From Mytilisepta virgata (taxonomy: Eukaryota; Mollusca; Bivalvia; Mytilida; Mytilidae), in assembly GCA_028015205.1 (NCBI GenBank), contig CM051517.1, forward strand, positions 59,395,455 through 59,459,454: a DNA stretch of 64,000 bases, written 5' to 3'. This document shows positions 37,652 through 50,512 of the stretch, in pieces; position 1 is the stretch's first letter, and each line of letters opens with the position of its first letter. The notes beneath the pieces are model-generated. The model saw nothing but the letters and a program-made list of their open reading frames with translations, was not told the origin of the DNA and did no database searches. The position numbers were made by a program, and so were the translations under genes.

Positions 37652-37653
37652 AC
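37652..37653 (-). other. Splice donor of the GPCR exon
   Basis: The minus strand reads GAAAG then GTAAGAT. This matches the metazoan donor consensus and interrupts the arginine codon of the E/DRY motif after two bases. An in-frame TAA follows at once, which supports a real exon boundary rather than read-through. Confidence 0.8.
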
Positions 37654-38143
37654 CTTTCAACACACACGGACACAAGGGAGAGCACCGATGTATACAAAGA
37701 CACAACCAAAATGTATCTGTTCACTTTACATAGCACATGTCCTAGAAGCCAGCCACGATTCAGTCTAAACTGAATAATTTCTGGGATGCCAAATACCATT
37801 ATTAATAGATCGGCGATTGCTAAGTTCATTATAAAAATATTTGTAACTGATTGTCGCATTTTTCTGTCTAACAGTATAACACATATTACTAGAATGTTTC
37901 CGACTATTCCGACCAGTCCAATTTGGCAAAATAGAATTGTTAGACCAACTAATATGTCTGTAGAGACAGGTTCCGAAGGTACAGAAGTCCCATTCATAAT
38001 TTGAACTGTTGAACAATTTTCAGGATTTCTGGAACAATTTGATATATTTTCAAAGGAAATAACGCTATTAGCCTCAACGGTCATTGCAGTTGTTGGCAAT
38101 GCGGTGAAGTTTCCATACCAAGACATGGTGTTTTAAGCTGCAT
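37654..38143 (-). CDS. Class A (rhodopsin-like) peptide-type GPCR, first coding exon, partial
   Basis: This exon encodes the start of a seven-transmembrane G protein-coupled receptor expected at the plasma membrane. Translation starts at the ATG at 38126 and runs 158 residues. Residues 1-57 are an extracellular tail with N-glycosylation sequons at N6, N27, N30, N37 and N45. TM1 is about 58-86 with GN at 76-77. TM2 is about 94-120 with the LAIAD motif and D106 at the 2.50 position. W126 lies in loop 1 (WLLG), C133 is the 3.25 disulfide cysteine, and TM3 ends in E157-R158 of the E/DRY motif. The frame stops just after a GGTAAG splice donor (exon end 37654, phase 2), as expected for a spliced gene. 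A pyrimidine-rich acceptor ending in CAG just before 38143 suggests a separate 5' UTR exon. Peptide-receptor character is inferred from the TM2-TM3 style; the ligand is unknown. I did not find helices 4-7. A broken gene is possible but the exon shows no lesion. Confidence 0.85.
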
Positions 38144-38175
38144 CTGAAAATAGAAGCAATATACATCAAACATCA
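38144..38175 (-). other. Probable splice acceptor before the GPCR start codon
   Basis: On the minus strand a pyrimidine-rich run (TTGCTTCTATTTTCAG) ends 17 bases upstream of the receptor ATG. If used, the coding start lies in the second or a later exon, with a non-coding first exon at higher coordinates. An out-of-frame ATG immediately after this acceptor would open a short overlapping upstream frame. Confidence 0.5.
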
Positions 38176-38179
38176 ATAA

Positions 38180-39880
38180 AATCTAATTGTTTTATAAGAC
38201 CGAGGTGTAAATCAAAATTGATTTGTATCTGTGAGTTCCGGCGATAGTTTGTTTACCGAAATTATTGCATTTATAAACTTGATCATTCCAAATTAACTGC
38301 CCTACAAAATTCCTGAAGCAAATGTAAACAGTTTATACAACCGGTTAAAGTCTTACAAATAAACGATCACGAATATCTGAAACTATCCCCGTTTTATATT
38401 GATAACTTGCGCATGTTCGACACGGAAACCTTTCGATATATCAACAATCGAACACTTGAAAGAAAATAAAAGAAATTCCAATAGACTTCATGAGAGACGT
38501 AATAACTATACATTTTTTGCCCAATATATTTTAATTTAATCAATGAATTTAATTCAAACAAAAATTAAATAAATTAATGGTTCACGTATACCAGACAGAA
38601 CAAATATTAAATAATACAATTTTAAAACGTTTTAAAAGTGGTTTGTAAACATTTGAAAAAAGAAAACTTTTATAAGTGATAAATTTAATTAATTTTCAAA
38701 ATTTATAAAGTTATAATAAAGAATTTCAACGTACTCAAAAATCTTCTAAACAAACATATTCCAATTTATGTAATAAAGTCAATTGTATATGATCATTATC
38801 CTTAGATACGATTCGCAGATGCTGTTTCGTATCAACAAACTGAAGGCAATACACAATACTGCGAATTACTGAACATTATTTAACTAAATAACAAAAACCT
38901 TCTTTTTATCAATAAAATATATTTGTAAATATATTATATAAATAAACCGCATATGCTTAGAGTTTGCTCAGCGTAAATCTTCTGAATGGCGAATAATGAA
39001 AGTTAATATGATTGGTGGTTGAACATACTTAACAAGCGTTCGTAACAGCTGATCGGAATATTATATATCACTCACTGATGATGCGATATAAAATAGGCTG
39101 TAGAAATTTCCGAGGTTAATTTTTGTAGTTCCATTGATCGCTGGATTGATTTCATGCCGTCTTTTTTAGATACAAAAATTGCCAACATCTTAATCTCGTA
39201 TCAGCACTTTTCTGTTGTTATCCTCATCGTCAGTGTTTGGTTTGATTGATCTATGTTCAGATTAAGTCATAATTGTTCTTAATTATTGATTATACTGTTT
39301 GAAAACTGTATTTGAAGGTGAATTTCAAGAATGTATGAAAAGGTGCGTCAAGCATATACAATATAGAAAAAAATATGAATTAATAATAAAAAGGGTTATC
39401 GATAAACAATTATGCATATCCTGTAGATATATAATTAAAAAGATATTAATGCATAGTTGACCAAAAGGTTTAGTACTTAATCACAAAAATTACATGTTCA
39501 TTTTCTGTATTTAGTAAGGAACTGTTAACGGGCGATTACTTTTAGTATAAAATGGTATTGAAAACCTAAATAATGAATATGAAATTTAAAATAAAAGAAA
39601 TGTAGAGAGCAAAACGGAATATAATACAACTGCATTAATTCTGGCGAATTATGTGTGCTATTATATTCAATGAGTTACAGCGCTATTGTTACTGAATCGG
39701 TTAATATCGCAAAAAGCGATTTACATGTATTTTACCATAAATATTCTATACCAGTTTAGACCCACTAGACATAGTGCTCGTGTAGTATAATTTATTATTG
39801 ACTAACAATAGAATATCAGCCTAAATATGATAAAACCTGTCAATACAATACAAAATGTCAAAGTACGCCAATACGACACA
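38180..39880. other. Probable 5' intron or upstream region of the GPCR gene
   Basis: Lies upstream of the acceptor on the minus strand. It is very AT-rich with no frame of note. A promoter and first exon may lie here or beyond; I could not pick them out. Confidence 0.45.
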
Positions 39881-39885
39881 TACCC

Positions 39886-39927
39886 GTCCAATATGCCGTA
39901 TTGACTAGTCAATATGACATATTGGAC
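39886..39927. repeat. 42-bp loop-free palindrome
   Basis: Two 21-base arms meet at ACT|AGT, from GTCCAATATGCCGTATTG to CAATATGACATATTGGAC, with only two mismatched pairs. A GCCTCGGACCAATA phrase follows at about 39940 and also occurs near 600-630. Confidence 0.88.
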
Positions 39928-40703
39928 TGGTTAGGCATGCCTCGGACCAATAACTAAGCCAATATGGAAAACCTTACGCAATAATATTATAATATTGGAG
40001 AGCGCTATTAAATGCCGAAACGTTATACCTAAAACCACCCTTTAATAAGAAATATACCTACTCCTACTTTCTTAATATTGAACAATTACAGGAAAGTAAT
40101 TTTTTGTTAAGAAGCAATTTGATGTCAAGACCGAAATACCAGTAAAAGCTATTTACTACAGAACCTGAATTCAACCTTAACATTGGTATATACAGGTACA
40201 TGTGGTTACATTCATTTCCCTATCTGTGGTAAAGAACGTCACCAGACTTCAGTATCCATGTAACGGACATGATCATTATATGGCCCTCCTGATTTTACAG
40301 TTAAGTCGTTTCTTTTAAACTCAACGGTTATTGGGCAGTAATGTCTTATTTCTATGATCTGTTTTCCTTTGTCAAACAATTTTCAGCCCACAATTCATTT
40401 CAAAAAAATAATTTAAATAATTACTTATATTAAGAATACATGAATTTGGTAAAAAGAATTCTCTTAGGACATTAGTACTAACTTAAGCATTTATAATTCC
40501 ATCGCCTGTAGGTCAGACGTTGCACAAGATAAGCATTTTTCATCGAATTACGACTCATCAGTTCTGCAAAAAGACAGACATTTTATACGCCAAAGTAATG
40601 CAGACAAAAGAGGGTAATAACAAAACACTCGCGTATCATTAGACATTGCTTACTTTTTTTAAAAGTCTGCAAGACCAACTTTTCCAAACCTTTATTACAT
40701 GCA

Positions 40704-40721
40704 CCCCCCCCCCCCCCCCCC
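40704..40721 (+). repeat. 18-base C homopolymer
   Basis: An uninterrupted C run in otherwise AT-rich DNA. A 13-C run also occurs near 36879-36891, just before a nine-A run. Confidence 0.85.
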
Positions 40722-41374
40722 ACTCTCCTGCCTCAGTCTTATTTTCTGGAAATGTTCTGCGTTCGTTAAAGAAAGATGAGCAGTAATCATAACAGACCCC
40801 AATTTTATATGGAAAATAATAAAACACAAGACATATATATACGAATTGGTAATCTTAATATCATAAAAAAATTTAGATTTTCGACAATTTACCTATGTTT
40901 GCGTGCATTTTTTCCAACAAATAACAAAATTGACAGATCTTCAATTGAACCAGAAGGCCTAAAGTTAAATAACTTTCAATTTGATTTCGAGAGCTACAAT
41001 GTATATGATTTACGACCTTAAAGTTACTCTGTAATTGTGAAAATAAAATTATTCATATTTTTTTTACCGGTTTGTGATATCACTGATACAAAAGTCTTGA
41101 TATTATAACTTCCGAATCTTTTTCATTTGGTATAGAGAAATAAAGTGATCGACATTTTGTAGTTGTCTCGACAGCAAGTTTAGACCTGCCAGACATATGT
41201 GATGATAAATACCCTTTATGAATGGTAAATACAACTTTAGTATCATACAATTCTTTTCATGAATATTTTAGTGTTAATATCCAACAAACAATAATACTTC
41301 TGCCTTCGATTTATGTCTAACTTCGTCTGTACGTTTTGGAGATGCAATTTTTATCAGTAGCAAAGGGATTTTAT

Positions 41375-41592
41375 AAAAGAGTCTTAAACCGGTGCTAAAT
41401 GTGCTGCTGAACTTGCAGTGGGATGCGGTCTGTTTTTCTCTTTGTTATATAGCTCATAATGATCTCTTTGTTAATGGCTCAAAATAAAAGTCTTAAACCG
41501 GCGCTTAATGCAGTCCTGAACCTTGAGTGGGATGCGGGCTCTCTTAGTTATAGCTCATTATGATCTGTTTGTTAATGGCTCCCTGTGACAGC
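41375..41592 (+). repeat. Tandem duplication of about 105 bp
   Basis: Both units contain GTCTTAAACCGG, GAGTGGGATGCGG or CAGTGGGATGCGG, TATAGCTCAT and TGTTAATGGCTC in the same order. They differ by substitutions and small gaps, so the duplication is old. Confidence 0.85.
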
Positions 41593-42329
41593 AATAAAAG
41601 TGTTTAAAAAATTTGTAACATACATTTGTACATTTAAGGATTTTATATCAAGAATGAATTCACAATTTTTTACTGAAATAGTTGTTCTTTTCGTGCTGTG
41701 CATATCATGTGTAGAAGTCGTATAAAGCATCTCCGTGATTGCGGTGTATGCTGTTATATATTCTACAATTATGACGTATTTTTACATGCATTTTTCTATT
41801 ACATGTATGTATACACGAGCAACATGATTTTCTCTTTTTGGGCTGAATTTTTATCTTACATCTAATTTACCCCATCTGGATTATTTACTGGATTTATAGG
41901 ACTAACCTAGATATACATCTCAATGTGATTTGTGAATTTTAAATATTTATTATGTTTTGGAATTGCATCGTGAGAAGGTCGAGCAAATTATGATCATCCT
42001 TTTGGGATTGCAAAGTTTAGAGTTTATCCGAGATAATGTAATCTTCAATATCTTCGGCTTTTAAAGAATGTATCTGAAACATGTCTTAAAGAACGACAAA
42101 AGATTTAAAGAACGTACTTCAAGAATTTTATCTGTTGAATATTGGAAACATATCCATTACAAATATCAGATAAATTACGTAATTTCTCTATCAGATACAT
42201 CTGTAAAATGACATTTACAGACATAGTATAACAGTGCTATTTCCCAGATCACGGTAGAATGTGCATAACGAATCTCAGAATGAAATGTTCATTCATCCAT
42301 ACAAAATTTTTTTTATATACATTTATTAC

Positions 42330-42905
42330 ATTGATTGTGGCGAAATACCGTTATTTCCTAGTGAAATCAAATCCGATAATTCAACCTGTGAAATCGAAAG
42401 TCATATTTCACTCTATGAAGTGACGTAACAATAGCCTTGGCCAACGACGTTGCTATATAATGGTCGATGCGTAGTCATATAAAAACATAATCCCTTGTAT
42501 TTTCTCGTTAAAATTTCTGAATACATGGATTATTTTCAATGTAATAAACAGAATAACTAATATCTCGAAACTCGAATACCAAAGATCTACAACTCGTGAC
42601 CGAAAATCACTAATAATTCAATCGTGCGCTACGCGCACTCGTGAATTAATGTGTTGTTCGGTAACTCGTTGTAGATTGTTAGGTATTCGCATTTCAAGAT
42701 TAGTTATACTATAATTATTACATTGAGTGTGATGAAATACCGGGATTTCCGAGTTAAATAAAATCCGATAATTCACCCAGTGAAATCGAAAGTCATATTT
42801 AACTATAGGAAGTAGCTAATTACTATTCGCACATTCGTGAATTAATGTGTTGTTCGGTAACTCGTTGTAGATTGTTAGGTTTTCGCATTTCAAGATTAGT
42901 TAAAC
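42330..42905. repeat. Complex of duplicated and fold-back sequence
   Basis: Segment 42335-42430 (GAAATACCGTTATTTCC, AAATCCGATAATTCA, GTGAAATCGAAAGTCATATT) recurs at about 42725-42815. A fold-back at 42551-42712 has the core GTGCGCTACGCGCACTC, and its right half (GTGAATTAATGTGTTGTTCG... to AGATTAGTTA) recurs at 42836-42902. This points to a partial tandem duplication of about 230-390 bp after the fold-back formed. Confidence 0.75.
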
Positions 42906-43005
42906 TATTAGTATTGCTGAACTTACAGATCTTTAAAGCGTTAAATATTTAAGTTGTAGTTGTACAGGTGGATCAAGTAAGGGGTGAATATGTGAATACA
43001 GATAC

Positions 43006-43044
43006 AAAAAAAAAAAAAAAAAAAAATAAAATAAAATAAAAAAG
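43006..43044 (+). repeat. A-rich simple repeat
   Basis: A run of over 20 A followed by TAAAA repeats. It could be the remains of a retroposon poly(A) tail, but no element is recognisable on its 5' side. Confidence 0.7.
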
Positions 43045-43117
43045 GAAAATTAGGGCCGTGTTTGTGATTCGGATACCTGAACATGTAGGTGGGAACATCG
43101 AGAATCTAGAATAGAAC

Positions 43118-43215
43118 AAAAGCTGAGTATTTCAAGATATATGAACTGTTCCTGGATCTCCCAAGATCGAAGAGCTGGATATTTCAAGATATATGAACTG
43201 TTCTTGGATCTCCCT
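43118..43215 (+). repeat. Tandem duplication of about 52 bp
   Basis: GAGTATTTCAAGATATATGA with ACTGTTCCTGGATCTCCC appears twice (from about 43122 and about 43174), separated by AAGATCGAAGAGCTG. The units are almost identical, so this is recent. Confidence 0.85.
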
Positions 43216-43219
43216 GGCT

Positions 43220-46200
43220 TTTACATGTATCTTTATACATGTACAGAAAAAACTTTCGTTCGAATGGTACTAATGGATAGACAAATGAATATAAAAATAT
43301 GAAAATGTGTTTTGGAGTATCGTGTTAACATATTTTTTCTAAAGAATGTATCCATATTTTCAAGAGAAAATAACAGAATGGCGATTATTTATTTTATTGC
43401 ACGTTTAAAATAAAAAAAAAAATCAATTTATTTTTCAGATCCTTCACTGGGAGTAAATAATTTGGTCTAGAAATTGATATTTTTTTTTCAATTTTCACAC
43501 CGAACTTGCTGTTAAAATAAATATGCGAGACCAGTTTCTTAAATAATCATCAATTGTCACAGTCGCAGTACACTTAGGTGGCACCAAACAGTTTAAATGA
43601 CCGTGTTTTTCCGGATAAATCATTCCACTATCTCGTACATTTGTCTTATGTCTTTAAAGCGTTTACCCCGCAGAAATGTAACAAGTCTTTTCAACGTAAA
43701 CAACATGTTTGCGACCGTATTGTCCGGTGGTGGTACAAAAATTACTCGTTTTCGATAATTACTAATAGATCCTCTTGTACCAAATGTATGCTCAAGATGT
43801 GATAATTTCGTTTATCTACGACGTTCATCAGTTGTGCTTAAGGTCTAAAGTGTTGAAAGTCAAAACAATAGTCCAATCATAATCTTTTTTTTTTGTTTGA
43901 GTCGGATTAAATATTTTGCCAGGACAAGCTGTACACTTTCATAGTGTAAATTTTTTTTTCTTTTTAAGGAGATATCAACAGCGTACCGGTAATAAAATTT
44001 TTGTCAATTAATTTTACGTAACGTTTATCAAAAGGGCAAATTTCTAGGAAGATAATCTGAAAATAAAAAAAAAAGAACATTAGATTACGCAATGTCGTTA
44101 AATTTACAGTGCCTTTCTATAATAAATCTCCTCGATTCTTTTACAATTATGATATCCACGACAATATGACAATTTCACCAAGAGCAAAAACAGAAATGAA
44201 ACAGAATTCTTGTAATTTAAAAAAATCGGGAAAATATCATGTATAATTTATAATCTTACCTTAAAAGTTGAAATTCATAAATAAAGAACTGTTGACAGGG
44301 TATACAGGCATTATACGGAGGCATAAATGATGTTACAAAATAATTGTCAGAAATTTATATGAATTATTCTCTTAATTAAGACAATTACGACATCATTATT
44401 AAAGTTTATTTTTTTTAGTATCTTAAAAAAATGAGGAAACATAAGTCTTCCGGATAAAATATTCTGTTCCTAGGTAAATTTTCTAATGTTAGTAGCATGT
44501 AACATATCATGGTGCAATATTAATATTGACAGACAATATTTATCTGCTATAGAATTGTTAAAAATGGTGTGGCCTGTGTGTGGTAAACAATTCAAATTTC
44601 AAATGATGCCTAACGTATAACAATTTTATTGTTCCAAATGTAACTATAGAAATTTCGCTGTTTTGTCGAAAACACCTGTTACCATCCGATTAGAATTTGT
44701 CGAGATTTACACCATTTTCATGAGAATTTATGCATGTATCGTATGTACATGTACGTTGCAAAGGTATAATCAAAGAATCAACACTTTTATTGCTGTTCTT
44801 CATGTTAAAAGTCACAGTTAACCCTTCAATGATAAAAACAAAATCTGGCACCCACTGCATGTTAAGATTTGCCCTAGCACCAGTTTGAACATATTTTTTT
44901 GCTAAATGTAACACCTGCCACATGTGCGAGGTCAATTACATGTAACATAAACAGAGACAAACAATCTAAACAATACTGTCTTGTCCGACAATCTCACTTT
45001 GTCACTCTTCCTCCCAAAAGGACTCATCAAGATAAATGTTAGATAACTTGACATTTTAGTACGTATCAGTAAGTAAAATAATATGGATAGGCTGTTCCAG
45101 ATTTTAGATAAATATCAGGTCTAAAAAGCAATAATGATGTTTTACTTCGCGGGAAGTCAGCTCAAGACAAAATAAATCTAAACCATTTTTGTAATTACAT
45201 AAGAACACAGATATCAAGCGCGGAGAAAACTTCCTCGGCTGCAACATAACACGAGGGTCAAATATGTATGGACTGCTGCGTATATATAATATTCAACGAT
45301 TGTGACACAAGTTCTTACCCCCTTCTAACCACTTTGGCTGAATTATTTCTAATCGGGCAGGGTCGAATTACAAAATATATCATCTAGATCTCAAATCCTT
45401 TCGCATAAATAAAAAACCGGAAGTGATCTAGGAAGTTTATGGCTACCATTGATGGAATGTCTCTTCCAGGTGAACTCCAGAACTAGCGTGAAATATATCA
45501 TTGAAATCTTTCTTTAGACGGGTTCTTGGATATATTTGATTTGCTCTGCTACATTTTGATTATAGTTTCGGCTTTCAATGTTTTGACCTTGGGCATCGCA
45601 TGTTATAGATTATTTATTGAACTATATACAAAACAGTATATAAATTGCGTCGAAGTTAGAATCTTTATGGTTTTATTTATAGTAAAGAACATTAACCTAA
45701 TCGCCTGAAAATCCAGTTCTTAACATTAGTTTGAGAAATATGTTTTAATCCAACATGGGAACATATCTGTCTCATCTTCTCCAAATATATATATATTTTT
45801 ATATTTGTTTCTAGTTACTATGACAAATATTTGTCTTGCGCGTCTGGCAGTTGCTGAAGTTTATCAGAAATTATTCAACCGTACGTTTCTATAATGATAT
45901 TTATTTCCATTATCATCAATATAATTCATTTCAATTGATAATATAAATGTAGGTAATGTTGGTACTTTGGGATTACTACATTTATCCTGCAATTGGCATA
46001 TATATTCTGACCCGACGTTATCAAGATTTGACATGAAGTTATTAGGACTTGAAAAAAAATTGCAAATTCTTCCGTAAATGACCATTTTAAGTGTGAGATG
46101 ACCCGTTGAAGATAGATTTTAAAATTCAGGGTCTTTAGCCTCATTCCGCTGTGCTCTACTCTGAAAAGACGTAAATTTTAAAAACTCATTGAACATTTTC

Positions 46201-47495
46201 CAGTCAATAAGGCCACACCAAATTGATTTTGAGTTCTTTGGATTTCACCACTCCCATTTGCTGACTTTTAGAAATAAAAACTCTGCCGCTTCATTTTTCA
46301 AAAATGCTTAAAATTCGTCCCAAATTCTTCTTTTTTTTAAAGAATTAAAAATAAAAAGTGTTTGCCAGCTCCAAAATTTTTGTAAAAAAATAGATATTTT
46401 TTCCATTATTTTGCAATATTTTAGTTAAGAAAATTTGTGCCGCATGTAAATTTCATCTTCGCCTAAAAAAAACTAGTCAAGAAAAAAAATTGAAATTAAA
46501 ATTTCGCTCGATCACACCTATTTTCGACATAAAAATATTTTTGTTATCTCCCCTGTGCGATGTCCTCTCAACTTGTTTCCATGTATGCTAGGCCTGCAAA
46601 GAGTTTTTTTTTGATGTACTTGCGACTTACTAAAAATGTGTTTACTTATTTTTCTGCATATATGCTGATTTAAGTTTTTCATTAACATTAAGCCGAATTC
46701 GACTATCTTATTTATCTCAGTATGGGACCAAACAAATGTGTCCCCCCCGTTTTACTGTTTGCTATGTTCTGGAGTTCTTACTCGTATGGTAATTTCTCGT
46801 GACACACATGCACATGTATACCCTTCAACTTTTTTTAAACAATTTGTGTCAAATATTTATACTGCACACCAGCTTACAACCATACATTTCTACCAAATAC
46901 CTTTTGGCAAGCACTTCCCTGCTATATTAAGAACAACATTTTGTAATTTGGCTCCATGTTTGTGACATTACAATGATTTTCAAACGAAGAACAGGAAAAT
47001 ATGTTATTTAATTTGAATTTTAATATAAAAAGTTCGTTTCTACCTTGATTTTCTCCTTTACTGCGCGAGTTTCAATGTATTTTAACCCCGAGGTCGTTTT
47101 ATTTTTCTGTTTTAATTATGCACCCCAGAGCACACGAGAAGAGTTCCTATGAAGCTAATTCTCTAACCAAACATATCATATAAATTATAGAAAAAACCGG
47201 ACACAATGTTTTCCTTGTTTACAACTTTAGCTGGGATTCATTTGATTAAAGTTAACGGCACTAACGTTTTTTATGAACAACTTATTAGACCCTTTCCGAC
47301 AGTTAAAATTATATATTCATGAATTAAGGTGTTTGTTTCTGTAACAATAATCTTTTGTAATATTGATTAACCATTTTCTCAGAGAAATAAAAAATTCAAT
47401 AATCGCATAGGCAAATTTTATTCTATCTGTTAATAATTCAAATAGATTCTTTATATTATAAAATAGAAATAAAATGCTATTACGAAAACCTAGAT
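43220..47495. other. No gene seen
   Basis: AT-rich. The minus-strand frame at 44690-44935 (81 codons, with KKYVQTGARANLNMQWVPDF) is mildly protein-like but unrecognised. Confidence 0.5.
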
Positions 47496-47499
47496 GATA

Positions 47500-47765
47500 T
47501 ATTGCTTTTGGTAATTCGATACTTGCCCGAAATTGATACTTCAAATATACGGTTACAAAAATGGAAAATTTTGTGACAGATACTGTGTGTACGGAGTATC
47601 TCCTCGAGCATAGCTCTGTGTTGAGATGGTTTTGGCTTTATCATTTTAGTCTTTTGGCATTTATGAATTTGCTCTTCAAATTTTTTAATTATTGTTTTGT
47701 TTTTCAACATTTTAGGTCTCGAAGACAACTGATGAGTTGTAAATCGACGTAATTTGCACATCTTG
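47500..47765 (-). repeat. Dispersed repeat family R1, copy 2
   Basis: Reverse-orientation relative of 11965-12190, from GTCGATTTACAACTCATCAG through AACAATAATTAAAAAATTTG to TATCAATTTCGGGCAAGTAT. A short piece of the same start (GAATTACGACTCATCAGTTC) also lies at about 40547-40566. The element type is unknown. Confidence 0.65.
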
Positions 47766-47769
47766 TGCA

Positions 47770-50510
47770 CCGAAATTGGTATCAAACAATTAATATATAA
47801 GGAATCCAAAAGAATAATCGTTAATGTAACAGTTCTGTAGTTTGATGATCGTCCCTCGGTGTATACAATGTACAAACCATGTAGAAGCTAATCCTATAAA
47901 TAAGTAAACTGTATTTACTTAAAAAATTTGGGGTATCTGACATAAGTATCCACTGCGCTCCTTTTTTAGTGGATGAATAGATTTCAGTAAAGTTCTTTTT
48001 ACGAAATAGCTGATCTTTATTTCTCTATTTTAACAAGTTAAGTTGACTTTGTTGAATTCACGACGGGTGCCGTATACAGTGCCGGAAACTCGTGGTTTTT
48101 ATTGAGTTTGTGTTGTTGATTGTATATAAGTTTTCAGTGTTTGTTTGTTGTGCTTGAGGTTGTTCGTTTGTCTTCCCGGGTTTGTCTGTCTAATAGATTG
48201 CGTTTTTTGGTTTACTTCTTAGGTATATTTGTCCTCTTTAAACAATTCAGTAATATCAACCAGCAAGATTCTATTCAATTTCCGAAGTATTAAACACTTT
48301 TAGTAGAAAGTTTGAAAGTATCAAATATTTACGCTAGTAACGAAATGCTCTACGTGATATACCATTCAACTGCAGAGACACTCACTTCTAATAATTATTC
48401 CATCAGTTTGATGCATATAATTGATATGTTTGTATAATTATTCAAAATGACCAATTAAAGCCAAAATTTACATTGTTTCTGTATCGTAAAACAAGTAAAG
48501 CAGGTTTGATAGATTGAGTTTTAATTCTGAAGTTAAAATAATGTTTTATTTCTAAGGTTAACTCACAGATTTCAATGTTACAATTAAATGTTCGAAACGT
48601 TTCACCCAGAAAATTGTTTAAACAACTGTGTGACGTCAGCCTATTCATTTACCGTGGTGTCTTTTTCTAAAATCAACGCTTATTTAATCCGTCACTGAAA
48701 TGAAGTCATCAAATTATATTCAATTGTTTCCTTTGTGTACTTTATTTCATTAAAATTACTGATTTCTGTTCACAGCTGGTATTAGTTTAAAAACTTACCT
48801 TTGACTTTTGCAAATTTTTATTTGCCGTGACTGGGGTTGAACTCCCTCCTTGAAGTAAATTATGTGTCATAGTTCAAGAACCTCTTGGATACCAATCGGA
48901 TGATACCAAAATGTCGTTTTCACATATATCAATATGATACGGTACAATATATACATAGAGCTTTCGCCTTTATACATTTCAAAACGATGTTTGTATAGTG
49001 TAAGTTGGTAGCCGCAAGGTTAGGAGGAGTTGAGAGTAACACTTGTAGACATAGTTCGAATCTCTGTTTCGGCGTTCCCTTTTATCTAAATCTTTGTGTT
49101 ATCATTGATATTATTTAGTAATCAGAAAAGATCATTATTTTTTTATTTGATTATTATCGACAATTTCATATAATTCAATAGAAAATTAGAACATTGTTTT
49201 TTTATGTTTATTGCAATTTTATGTGTTTCACTGCATATTTTGACATATTTTTTTAAAATATAAAAAGTGTAAAACGAGTGGATTTAAACTATTTTTTCTT
49301 TCAGTAACATTATATTTTACTGGAAAATTATTTCGACTATGCTTTATTATGTCAATAATGGACACATTTCTGCCTTATATTGTAAGTTCATACCTTTTTG
49401 TATTAATGTTCATTTACCATTAAAATCATCAACTTGACTGTATACATTGTATATCTAATTGAATAGTAGTATAGAGAATTAAGTTAATTTAAGCTCACGC
49501 ACAACAGGGTCTAATCAAGAAAGGAACTGTAATTGGGAAAAGTCGTCACAACAATACTTTAAGTAAGAGATCCAATGGATAAGTGTGAATTTGCTGAAAA
49601 CAATCCACTAGCCTCCGGCTCGTGGATTCTTTTCTACGAATCCACACTTACCCAGGTAGATAAATTTGAAACTTTAACAAAAGCGATCGGTGTTGCGTCG
49701 CAACTTTCTGTGAAATGTATATATAATCAGAGACTCCCGGGAGCCTGACTGTATTACATTTGCCATTTAATTCTGAATGAGAAACACCCAACGTTAAATA
49801 TTAACTATATATACGTGTATGTCCTGTATCAGCAAAGGTACTTGTAAATACATAATACCTTTCAATACATTCATTATGTACGTGTACATTAATAATTCTT
49901 CACGAGAAGTTCCGATTCCTTGAGTAAAGTATATGTAATTTTGAATAAGAACGTTCAAGCTTATCCGATCAGAAATACACTTTGATATCCGGAGTGTCAA
50001 GGTAAACCACTCGAAAAAACACTCGCGGATGGTTGGAAGCAACGTTTGTAACCGACATGGCACCCAATTAAGACTTTATATATTAAAAAGAATTATCCAT
50101 ATCTTAATCAGTATCACTTTTATCAAGTTTGATTTTATCTTGTTCTGTGACGAAAGGAAATGGAAAGTTTACAGACGATGGCCGACGTGCAACGGGCGCA
50201 AAATAACGGAAAAAATCTTCGGTTGTGTTAGTAAAAATTACACACTCAATTTCCAACAAGGTGCACATTTGTCTTTCACAACCTGATATTAAATTAAAGG
50301 TTTCAACTTGAAAAATACATACATGTAGGTAATCGTGAAAAGTGTGTTATTAAACATATAGTATGAAAATTCCACCCTTTATCGGTAAAGTTAAATTTAC
50401 AAAAGCAACACTGTAAAGTCCTTTTACATAGGATTTCGAATATTCGATATGGAATTCCTTGCAAAAATATTTGTACAATGGCTTCAAATGTAAATTAAAT
50501 AAATGACTAT
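47770..50510. other. No gene seen
   Basis: Includes a hairpin at 49573-49653 (AATCCACTAGCCTCCGGCTC-type arms pairing around GTGGATT, with outer GATAAGTGTG/CACACTTAC) and the weak tRNA-like sequence at 49012. Confidence 0.55.
49012..49082 (+). other. Possible degenerate tRNA-like sequence
   Basis: GTAGCCGCAAGGTTAGGAG resembles an A box, and AGTTCGAATCTC about 35 bases further resembles a B box. The ends do not form a convincing acceptor stem. It could be a tRNA pseudogene, a SINE head, or chance. Confidence 0.3.
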
Positions 50511-50512
50511 AT

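Noticed and set aside
37400..37705. 101-codon minus-strand frame overlapping the GPCR exon end
   Set aside because: It is in another frame from the receptor and continues into the presumed intron. It lacks receptor motifs.
37786..38004. 72-codon plus-strand frame
   Set aside because: It is antisense to the GPCR exon and is a shadow of its coding sequence.
44690..44935. 81-codon minus-strand frame as a gene
   Set aside because: Composition is plausible but there is no recognised family, no splice context and no repeat copy to compare.
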